A stretch of DNA of 11,128 bases. Origin: a bacterium (GTDB lineage: Bacteria > Patescibacteriota > Minisyncoccia > RBG-13-40-8-A). Location of the stretch: contig JAUYCU010000020.1 in NCBI GenBank assembly GCA_030692145.1, positions 1 to 11,128 on the forward strand, read 5' to 3'. This document shows, one piece after another, positions 6,009-11,128 of this stretch (positions are counted from its first letter, which is position 1; each line of letters starts with the position of its first letter). Position numbers and translations under genes: made by a program. The notes under the pieces were generated by a model. It saw only the letters and a list, made by a program, of their open reading frames with translations, was not told the DNA's origin and did no database searches.

Positions 6009-6926
6009 ATGGAAACGATAAAAATCAAAAATTTAACCTGGGTCGATATTGTTGACCCCAAAAAAGAAGACATCGAATATTTAAAACAAAATTTCGATTT
6101 TCATCCGATTGTTCTGGGCGAGCTTACGATTCATACTTTGCGCCCGAAAGTGGAAAATTACGACCATTATTTATATATGGTTCTGCATTTTCCGATTTAT
6201 CACCCCGAGGAAAAAACCAGCAAATCCATGGAGATCGACTTTCTGATTACGCCCACAACCCTAATTACTGTACGCTACGGAAAAATTCAGCCACTTCAGG
6301 AGTTTTGGAAAAAATGTGAAGCAAAAGACATTGACCCGCATTTCGGCGAAACAACCGCTTCCCTGCTTTATTATATGATTGGTGAATTGAATAATTTTTC
6401 CTCGCGACAACTTGACCATATCACCAGAAAAATTGACGATATTGAAAAAGAAATTTTCGGAACCAAAAATATCAAAAAAGAAGAAAAAATAGTCGAGGAA
6501 ATCTCTATTGTCAGAAGAGATATCTTGGATTTCCGTCGAATACTAAAACCCCAGAACACAATTTTTGAATCATTAAAAACCAGAGGCACAGAATTTTTCG
6601 GAAAGTCAGAAGAGCCCTATTTTGTCGATATTATTGGCGACCATATGCGCGTATGGAATTTATTGGAAAACAACAAGGAAACTATCGAATCTTTACAGGA
6701 AGCGAATGATTCTCTGCTTTCAAACCGCACGAACAGAATCATGAAAATCATCACTCTGTTTGCGGTGATTGTTTTCCCGCTTACGCTGGTTGCTGCGATT
6801 TTCGGAATGAACACAAAATATCTGCCGATTATCGGAATGGAAAACGATTTCTGGATAATCTTGGGGATTATGTTTATCGGTACAATTTCCATGCTTATTC
6901 TTTTCAAGATTAAAAAATGGCTCTAG
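6009..6926 (+). CDS. corA: CorA-family divalent metal ion transporter
   Basis: Membrane channel of the CorA (2-TM-GxN) family, which moves Mg2+ or, in some members, Co2+, Ni2+ or Zn2+. The protein has about 305 residues. The large N-terminal cytosolic domain contains WVDIVDPKKED and the long charged helices typical of the CorA funnel (about 120-240). Membrane helix 1 (about 245-267) ends in the signature GMN, and helix 2 is near 280-300. The C-terminus is Lys-rich (KIKKWL). The chosen ATG at 6009 lies six bases after GGGGA. An ATG at 6003 directly abuts that site and would add two residues. The usual Tyr before GMN is Phe here. The leader hairpin suggests translational control. The metal cannot be deduced from sequence. 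Confidence 0.93.
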   Translation: METIKIKNLTWVDIVDPKKEDIEYLKQNFDFHPIVLGELTIHTLRPKVENYDHYLYMVLHFPIYHPEEKTSKSMEIDFLITPTTLITVRYGKIQPLQEFWKKCEAKDIDPHFGETTASLLYYMIGELNNFSSRQLDHITRKIDDIEKEIFGTKNIKKEEKIVEEISIVRRDILDFRRILKPQNTIFESLKTRGTEFFGKSEEPYFVDIIGDHMRVWNLLENNKETIESLQEANDSLLSNRTNRIMKIITLFAVIVFPLTLVAAIFGMNTKYLPIIGMENDFWIILGIMFIGTISMLILFKIKKWL

Positions 6927-6927
6927 G

Positions 6928-6956
6928 CCTTGCTACGCAAGGAATTTCTAAATTCC
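6928..6956 (+). other. Overlapping hairpins after corA, possible weak terminator
   Basis: CCTTGC-TAC-GCAAGG (6928-6942) overlaps a second perfect palindrome GGAATTT-CT-AAATTCC (6941-6956), immediately after the corA stop. There is no real U-tract, so termination is uncertain. The two hairpins share two bases and cannot both form fully. Confidence 0.4.
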
Positions 6957-6962
6957 AAACCC

Positions 6963-7022
6963 TAATCTCTAAATAATTTCAAAATAAAAAATTTAGAGAT
7001 TAAAAATTAGAGATTAGAGATT
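6963..7022 (+). repeat. TTAGAGATT direct and inverted repeats before cysS
   Basis: TTAGAGATT occurs three times (6993-7001, 7007-7015, 7014-7022) and its inverse AATCTCTAA once (6965-6973). The first two form a perfect 12-bp inverted repeat, TAATCTCTAAAT/ATTTAGAGATTA (6963-6974 and 6991-7002). The run ends seven bases before the cysS ATG and takes the place of a normal Shine-Dalgarno sequence. It may be a leader hairpin or slippage-prone repeat DNA. Confidence 0.7.
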
Positions 7023-7028
7023 TTAAAC

Positions 7029-8438
7029 ATGCTTAAACTATTTAATACCCTAACTCGAAAAAAAGAACCATTTAAACCGATAAAAAATAAATCGGTACAT
7101 CTTTTTGTTTGTGGACCGACGGTTTATGACTATATGCATATTGGTCATGCAAAAACCTATATTCAATTTGATGTTATTGTAAAATATTTAAGATCTAGAG
7201 GATATAATGTTGTTTATCTGCAAAATATCACTGATCTGGATGATAAGATAATTAAAAGAGCGCAAGAAGAAAAAATAAAACCTTCGGAGTTGGCTCAAAG
7301 GTTCGAAGATTATTACCACGAAGACGAAAAAAAATTAAATATCACGGCTGTCACCAAATATGCTAAAGCAACTGATTATATAAAACAGATGGTTAAACAA
7401 ACTGAAGCTCTTATACAAAAGAGTTATGCCTACAAGATCTCTGACGGATATTATTTTGACATCTCAAGGTTCGCCGATTACGGCAAACTCTCACACAGAA
7501 CGGTTTTAGGAGCCGAGGATGCTGTTTCTCGAATAGATGATGGCTTAGAAAAAAGGAATAAAGGAGATTTTTGCTTATGGAAATTTTCTAAACCCAACGA
7601 ACCAAGCTGGGATTCTAAATTGGGCAAGGGTCGGCCCGGATGGCATATTGAAGACACGGCAATAACCGAAACAAACTTCGGCCCTCAGTACGATATCCAT
7701 GGCGGAGCCAGAGACTTAATCTTTCCCCACCACGAAGCTGAAATTGCTCAAATGGAGTCTGCGTCGGGTAAAAAACCATTAGTCAGATACTGGCTCCACA
7801 CTGGATTCTTAAATGTTGATAGCCAAAAAATGAGTAAATCGCTAGGAAATTTTATCACGGTTAGAGATGCTTTAAAAAAATATAATTATCGAGTTTTAAG
7901 ATTCTTTTATATTGCCAGTCATTATCGCAGCCCAATTGATTACAATGAACAATCCCTGGAAGGGGCTAAAAATAGCCTAGAAAGATTAAATGATTTTGTG
8001 GGGAATTTAGAATCTAACAAAAAAGATAACACAAAACTATTAAAAGAATTAAAAACGAACTTCCTTAAAGCAATGGATGATGATTTTGATACGGTAAAAG
8101 CCTTGGCTGTAATTTTTAATTTCATTAGAGATTCTTACAAAAATAAAGTTGGCGGTGAAAAAACTTATAAATTTTTCGAAGAAATCGACCAAATCTTCGG
8201 AATTTTAACTTTTAAAAAAAATATAACGGATTCGATCAGATTACAAGACGAATTAATAACTGTTTTCATTAAAGGCGGAGGAGATTTATCGCCAAAAGCC
8301 AGAAAGTTGGTGTTAGAAAGAGAAAAAGCCAGAAAAAGCAAAGATTTCAAGAAATCCGATGAGTTGCGCGAAAAAATAAAATCCCTCGGATATTCGATAG
8401 AAGACGCTGCCGATGGTCCGAAAGTGAAAAAAATTTAA
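7029..8438 (+). CDS. cysS: Cysteinyl-tRNA synthetase
   Basis: Class I aminoacyl-tRNA synthetase, 469 residues, charging tRNA-Cys in the cytosol. VCGPTVYDYMHIGHA (27-41) supplies the first zinc ligand Cys28 and the HIGH motif (37-40). KMSKS lies at 267-271. FPHHEAEIAQ (232-241) supplies the zinc ligands at His234 and Glu238. The second Cys ligand of the E. coli enzyme (Cys209, in WHIECSAM) is Asp here: WHIEDTAI (205-212), at exactly the same residue number. The C-terminal part (about 310-469) is the helical DALR-like and anticodon-binding region, ending with the usual SDELREKIKSLGYSIED. No Shine-Dalgarno sequence is visible before the ATG. A terminator follows, so it appears to be transcribed apart from dnaB. 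Confidence 0.96.
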   Translation: MLKLFNTLTRKKEPFKPIKNKSVHLFVCGPTVYDYMHIGHAKTYIQFDVIVKYLRSRGYNVVYLQNITDLDDKIIKRAQEEKIKPSELAQRFEDYYHEDEKKLNITAVTKYAKATDYIKQMVKQTEALIQKSYAYKISDGYYFDISRFADYGKLSHRTVLGAEDAVSRIDDGLEKRNKGDFCLWKFSKPNEPSWDSKLGKGRPGWHIEDTAITETNFGPQYDIHGGARDLIFPHHEAEIAQMESASGKKPLVRYWLHTGFLNVDSQKMSKSLGNFITVRDALKKYNYRVLRFFYIASHYRSPIDYNEQSLEGAKNSLERLNDFVGNLESNKKDNTKLLKELKTNFLKAMDDDFDTVKALAVIFNFIRDSYKNKVGGEKTYKFFEEIDQIFGILTFKKNITDSIRLQDELITVFIKGGGDLSPKARKLVLEREKARKSKDFKKSDELREKIKSLGYSIEDAADGPKVKKI

Positions 8439-8465
8439 CTCACCGAATATCCCCATTTTCTGAAC

Positions 8466-8496
8466 AAAAGCCTGTTTGACGACAGGCTTTTTTGTT
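8466..8496 (+). terminator. Intrinsic terminator of cysS
   Basis: Perfect 10-bp stem AAAAGCCTGT/ACAGGCTTTT (8466-8475 and 8482-8491) with the six-base loop TTGACG, followed by TTGTTT. It begins 27 bases after the cysS stop. Confidence 0.9.
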
Positions 8497-8504
8497 TATA
8501 AGAT
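8476..8504 (+). promoter_or_regulatory. Possible dnaB promoter overlapping the cysS terminator
   Basis: TTGACG (8476-8481) is five-sixths of a -35 box and is exactly the terminator loop. TATAAG (8497-8502, 15-base spacer) or TAAGAT (8499-8504, 17-base spacer) could be the -10. The transcription start would then be at or next to the dnaB ATG, giving a nearly leaderless mRNA. This is tentative. Confidence 0.4.
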
Positions 8505-8510
8505 AGAAGT

Positions 8511-9869
8511 ATGGCAAAGGAAAAAGAATTCGAAAAATTACCGCCACAGAGCATTGAGGCCGAACAATCAGTTCTTGGTTCGTTGCTTTTGGATAAAAGA
8601 GCGATAATCAAAGTTGCCGATATTTTGTCTCCAGATGATTTTTACAGAGATGTACACAAAATTATCTACCAAACAATGTTCGAACTTTCCGAAAAAAGCG
8701 AACCAATCGACCTGATGACCGTGTCGAATCGCCTGGAAGAAAAAGAATTGCTAGATAAAATCGGCGGGTCAAGTTATCTGACTGCTCTGGTGAATTTCGT
8801 GCCCACTGCGGCAAACGCGGCACATTATGCGAAAATCGTTCAAAAGAAAAAAACATTAAGAGACTTAATCGAAGCAGCGCACAATATTACTCAAATCAGT
8901 TATCAAGAAATCGACGAAGTAGAAATGGTTTTGGATCAGGCGGAAAAAAATATCTTTGCTATCTCTCAGCGCTCTTTAAAACAATTTTTCACTCCGATAA
9001 AACCGGCGCTTGCGGAAGCGTTCGACAGGATCGACCAACTCCACAAACACGAAGGCGGAACACTAAGAGGTATTTCTACCGGATTTACCGATTTGGATAA
9101 TTACTTGGCTGGATTACAGAAAGGAGATTATATTCTTCTCGCAGCCAGGCCAAGCCTGGGAAAAACCACACTTGCTCTGGATATTGCCAGAAATGTCGCC
9201 ATAAAAGAAAAAGTTCCCGTGGGAATTTTCAGCTTGGAAATGTCCGCTTCGCAATTGGTAGACAGGATTCTTTGCGCCCAAGCAAAAATAGACTTATGGA
9301 AACTAAGAACCGGAAAACTTTCCAGCAAAGGCGAAGATAATGATTTTACAAGAATTCAGGAAGCAATTGGAATATTGTCGGAAAGCCCTATTTTCATTGA
9401 TGATAGCGCTAGCTCAAGCGTTCTGGAAATTAAAACCAAGGCTCGAAGATTGCAAGCCGAACATGGACTGGGACTGGTAATTGTCGATTATATCCAACTT
9501 ATCAATCCGATGAGTTCGCGCGAAAGCATTGTCCAGCAAATGACCGAAATATCGCGCTCATTAAAAGCCCTAGCAAGAGAACTGAACGTTCCGTTATTGG
9601 CGGTTTCCCAGCTCTCGAGAGCGACCGAACAACGCTCTCCGAGAATTCCGCGCTTGGCAGATTTGCGCGAGTCGGGTTCTTTGGAACAGGATGCGGATGT
9701 GGTTTTATTGATTTATCGCGAAGATATGGACATTAAACAAAGCGAAAGGAAAAATATCGCCGATATATTTATTGCCAAACACAGAAACGGCCCGATTGGC
9801 CAACTTGAGCTTTATTTTAACCAGGATTCCGTAACTTTTGAAACCCTGGAAAAAAGATACGACGAATAA
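8511..9869 (+). CDS. dnaB: Replicative DNA helicase DnaB
   Basis: Hexameric 5'-3' helicase of the replication fork, 452 residues, close to the usual length. The N-terminal primase-interaction domain begins LPPQSIEAEQSVLGSLLLD (10-28) and runs to about 160. The RecA-like motor follows. Walker A is ARPSLGKTT (212-220), with Lys218 and Thr219. SLEMS is at 241-245. Walker B is VIVDYIQL (323-330). The sensor motif AVSQLSR is at 364-370, and DLRESGSLEQDAD (384-396) is the conserved stretch near the arginine finger. No intein or insertion interrupts the P-loop, where DnaB inteins often lie. recR starts two bases after its stop, so the two genes are co-transcribed. The pairing of a helicase with a repair protein is positional only. 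Confidence 0.97.
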   Translation: MAKEKEFEKLPPQSIEAEQSVLGSLLLDKRAIIKVADILSPDDFYRDVHKIIYQTMFELSEKSEPIDLMTVSNRLEEKELLDKIGGSSYLTALVNFVPTAANAAHYAKIVQKKKTLRDLIEAAHNITQISYQEIDEVEMVLDQAEKNIFAISQRSLKQFFTPIKPALAEAFDRIDQLHKHEGGTLRGISTGFTDLDNYLAGLQKGDYILLAARPSLGKTTLALDIARNVAIKEKVPVGIFSLEMSASQLVDRILCAQAKIDLWKLRTGKLSSKGEDNDFTRIQEAIGILSESPIFIDDSASSSVLEIKTKARRLQAEHGLGLVIVDYIQLINPMSSRESIVQQMTEISRSLKALARELNVPLLAVSQLSRATEQRSPRIPRLADLRESGSLEQDADVVLLIYREDMDIKQSERKNIADIFIAKHRNGPIGQLELYFNQDSVTFETLEKRYDE

Positions 9870-9871
9870 TT

Positions 9872-10501
9872 ATGCTACCGAAACCAATACAACAATTAAT
9901 TGATGAATTTGCGCAATTGCCTTCGGTCGGCCCGCGACAAGCCGCCCGATTTGTTTTTTATTTATTGAATCAACCCAAAGAGGAAATCGAAAAATTCGCC
10001 AAAAAATTATTTATTCTGAAGAAAATAAAATACTGTGCTTTCTGTAACCGCGCAATGGAAGCAACGGCGACCCACCTTTGCGAAATTTGCAAAAATACGA
10101 ACCGCGAAAGAACCGCAATTTGTATTGTGGAAAAAGATACAGACATTGAATCAATCGAAAAAACCAAAAGATATAACGGCATTTATTACGTAATTGGAAC
10201 AGAGGATGAAAATAGACAATTGGCACGACTGAGGAATCTTATCGAAAGAATCAAAAAATCCCGCCTACGCCAAGGCTCCGGCGGGCAAGCCAAAAAAGAT
10301 TTGAACGAAATAATTATCGCTACCGACGCAACCACCGAAGGAGAAACAATTGCCCTATACTCTGCCCGCTGTCTCGACGAATTGAAAAAAATCTATCCGC
10401 AATTAAAAATAACCCGTTTGGGTCGCGGGTTATCCACTGGCTCGGAACTCGAATATATGGATGAAGACACACTGACGAATGCCTTACTGGGAAGAAAATA
10501 A
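9872..10501 (+). CDS. recR: Recombination protein RecR with an in-frame palindromic insert
   Basis: RecR, 209 residues, acts with RecO (and RecF) to load RecA at gaps. The helix-hairpin-helix is LIDEFAQLPSVGPRQAARF (9-27). The zinc finger uses Cys55, Cys58, Cys70 and Cys73, with a loop three residues longer than in E. coli. The Toprim domain starts at AICIVEKDTDIESIEKT and includes IIIATDATTEGE (147-158). The C-terminus has TRLGRGLSTGSELEYMDEDTL, the family hallmark. Residues about 130-140 (SRLRQGSGGQA) are encoded by a family B palindrome, placed between a Toprim helix and the strand bearing TDATTEGE. After YYVIG the usual G-x-L-S-P-L-D-G-x-G-P segment seems to be missing. Both changes are in frame, so the gene is probably functional. 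Confidence 0.94.
   Translation: MLPKPIQQLIDEFAQLPSVGPRQAARFVFYLLNQPKEEIEKFAKKLFILKKIKYCAFCNRAMEATATHLCEICKNTNRERTAICIVEKDTDIESIEKTKRYNGIYYVIGTEDENRQLARLRNLIERIKKSRLRQGSGGQAKKDLNEIIIATDATTEGETIALYSARCLDELKKIYPQLKITRLGRGLSTGSELEYMDEDTLTNALLGRK
10260..10285 (+). repeat. Palindromic element family B, copy 2 (inside recR)
   Basis: The outer stem CCCGCC/GGCGGG (10260-10265 and 10280-10285) encloses an inner GCC-AA-GGC (10269-10276). The first 11 bases match the SPFH-leader copy at 10 positions, and both share GCT then GGCG on the 3' side. It is translated in frame within the Toprim domain. Confidence 0.75.
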
Positions 10502-10515
10502 ACCCCATTATAAAT

Positions 10516-10548
10516 AAAAGAGATTGGCTATCCAATCTCTTTTTTGTT
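10516..10548. terminator. Bidirectional terminator between recR and the small membrane-protein gene
   Basis: Perfect 12-bp stem AAAAGAGATTGG/CCAATCTCTTTT (10516-10527 and 10532-10543) with a CTAT loop. A T-rich tract follows on the plus strand (TTGTTTTT), and on the minus strand the stem end is followed by ATTTATAAT. The TAG stop of the convergent small gene lies in the loop. It serves recR and that gene. Confidence 0.9.
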
Positions 10549-10731
10549 TTTCCTGTCTCTGTTTTTTTTAGAAACAACCTCTGCTGTGATAAGACCTATC
10601 ACGAGAAGCACAACAAGCCCGCAAATGATCTTGACTTCAACCTTGCTTGGAGGAAAAGCCCACCACAAAAGAACTATGATAATCAAGCCTGGAACAAAAC
10701 GCGTCAATGGTTTATTATGCAAATGCTGCAT
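10528..10731 (-). CDS. Small two-helix membrane protein of unknown function
   Basis: A 67-residue protein that I do not recognise. It has two hydrophobic helices, near 14-28 (PGLIIIVLLWWAF) and 34-54 (VKIICGLVVLLVIGLITAEVV), joined by a short turn PPSKVEV. A very basic tail, KKNRDRKNKKEIG, follows, so the C-terminus is probably cytosolic. The gene is well supported despite its size. There is a strong Shine-Dalgarno sequence GAGGAGGTT (10743-10735) at normal spacing from the ATG, a perfect consensus promoter upstream, and a terminator that overlaps its stop. It is convergent with recR and lies downstream of rplU on the same strand. Nothing shows its function. Confidence 0.8.
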   Translation of the reverse strand: MQHLHNKPLTRFVPGLIIIVLLWWAFPPSKVEVKIICGLVVLLVIGLITAEVVSKKNRDRKNKKEIG

Positions 10732-10748
10732 TCTAACCTCCTCAATTT

Positions 10749-10776
10749 AAAATCAGCTATATTTCAAGCTGATTTT
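10749..10776 (-). promoter_or_regulatory. Inverted repeat at the start of the small-gene transcript
   Basis: Perfect 10-bp inverted repeat AAAATCAGCT/AGCTGATTTT (10749-10758 and 10767-10776) with an eight-base gap. It starts directly after the -10 box and spans the predicted transcription start. It could be a repressor operator or a 5'-end RNA hairpin. The Shine-Dalgarno sequence lies five bases beyond it and is not sequestered. Confidence 0.6.
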
Positions 10777-10805
10777 ATTATATACCTGGTAATAAATTGT
10801 GTCAA
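10777..10805 (-). promoter_or_regulatory. Consensus sigma-70 promoter of the small membrane-protein gene
   Basis: TTGACA (10805-10800), a 17-base spacer and TATAAT (10782-10777) form a full consensus promoter. The spacer matches the SPFH promoter spacer at 13 of 17 positions. Confidence 0.9.
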
Positions 10806-10870
10806 TAGTATATTGGTAGTCGAGAAACCCAAAGTTTTTATTTATATTAAGGGGTGAAAGTCATTAATGT

Positions 10871-10908
10871 AAAAAATAAAATAAGGGGGGTGTAAGGTCT
10901 CCCCCTTA
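10871..10908 (-). terminator. Intrinsic terminator downstream of rplU
   Basis: On the minus strand, the perfect 8-bp stem TAAGGGGG/CCCCCTTA (10908-10901 with 10889-10882) has an 11-base loop and is followed by TTTTATTTTTT. An alternative hairpin GTAAGG/CCTTAC (10909-10904 with 10897-10892) would use the same 5' arm and compete with it. Confidence 0.75.
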
Positions 10909-10930
10909 CCCGCCTTGACGCGAGGCAGGT
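10909..10930 (+). repeat. Short palindrome resembling the family B elements
   Basis: CCCGCCT (10909-10915) and AGGCAGG (10923-10929) form a 7-bp stem with one G-T-type mismatch around TGACGCG. It shares the CCCGCCT start with the recR element, but its centre differs. It is probably a related or degenerate copy. Confidence 0.5.
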
Positions 10931-10965
10931 TGGATAAATAAAAACTTTGGTTTTTGAGGATTGTA

Positions 10966-11128
10966 CTATGCGGCGATAATTTCTTTTATCTCCACTTCGG
11001 TAAAGGTCTGACGATGGCCTTTTTTTGTTGCTTCACGTTTCTTGGCTTTATACTTGAAAATAACCACCTTTTTGCCTTTACCCTGCTTCAAAATCGTAGC
11101 AACGACTTTCGCGCCTTTAATTGTCGGC
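10966..11128 (-). CDS. rplU: 50S ribosomal protein L21, C-terminal part, cut by window edge
   Basis: Only the last 54 codons are visible, ending at TAG (10968-10966). The sequence has the L21 hallmarks: GAKVVATILKQGKGKKVVIFKYKAKK, then GHRQTFTEVEIKEI near the C-terminus, which matches the conserved G-H-R-Q motif that contacts 23S rRNA. L21 binds 23S rRNA domains in the large subunit. In most bacteria rplU is followed by rpmA (L27). Here it is followed by a terminator instead, so L27 is not directly downstream. The start lies beyond the right edge. Confidence 0.95.
   Translation of the reverse strand, partial: PTIKGAKVVATILKQGKGKKVVIFKYKAKKREATKKGHRQTFTEVEIKEIIAA

Larger units (their letters stand above)
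10825..10953. repeat. Long-range inverted repeat enclosing GC-rich hairpins
   Basis: CCAAAGTTTTTATTTA (10829-10844) is perfectly complementary to TAAATAAAAACTTTGG (10935-10950), and three more pairs follow beyond one bulged base. The enclosed 90 bases contain the rplU terminator hairpin and a palindrome. This region is otherwise without genes. GAG flanks both ends (10822-10824 and 10956-10958), which is too short to prove a target duplication. Confidence 0.65.

Noticed and set aside
6927..7028. T-box leader for cysS
   Set aside because: There is no T-box core sequence, specifier loop or terminator, and only about 100 bases are available.
10544..10750. Plus-strand open frame opposite the small membrane-protein gene
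   Set aside because: The minus-strand frame has the promoter, Shine-Dalgarno sequence and terminator. The plus-strand frame has none.

Overview
The window looks like chromosome of a candidate phyla radiation (Patescibacteria, probably Parcubacteria-like) bacterium. The reasons are inference: moderately AT-rich DNA, very compact genes, a shortened HrcA, a CysRS with a non-standard zinc-site residue, and short GC-rich palindromes scattered between and inside genes. TGA is used as a stop (at 337-335), so this is not a UGA-sense lineage. No rRNA, tRNA, CRISPR array, transposase or phage gene was seen.

Layout. Bases 1-4434 are a complete minus-strand heat-shock operon read from right to left: a promoter with a perfect CIRCE operator, then hrcA, grpE, dnaK, an uncharacterised multi-pass membrane protein, and the start of dnaJ, which runs off the left edge. 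HrcA should repress the operon at CIRCE, and GrpE, DnaK and DnaJ form the chaperone cycle. The membrane protein is coupled to dnaJ by an ATGA overlap. Bases 4447-5894 hold a minus-strand SPFH/band-7 membrane protein with its own consensus promoter, a structured leader and an intrinsic terminator. It is divergent from a plus-strand CorA-type metal transporter, whose ribosome binding site is buried in an 11-bp RNA stem. Bases 7029-10501 carry plus-strand housekeeping genes: cysS with a terminator, then dnaB and recR as a tight pair. A bidirectional terminator separates recR from a convergent 67-residue membrane protein. The right edge holds the C-terminal part of ribosomal protein L21 (rplU, minus strand) and its terminator.

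The most interesting content is a set of short palindromic elements, six copies in 11 kb. They sit in intergenic DNA and 5' leaders, and also in frame inside dnaJ (two copies in the Gly/Phe linker) and recR (Toprim domain). Compensatory base changes between copies support conserved hairpins. They behave like the Rickettsia palindromic elements, although no sequence relationship to those is claimed. Other points of note are the RBS-sequestering leader of corA, two nearly identical promoters in front of unrelated membrane-protein genes, and a membrane protein embedded in the dnaK-dnaJ operon.
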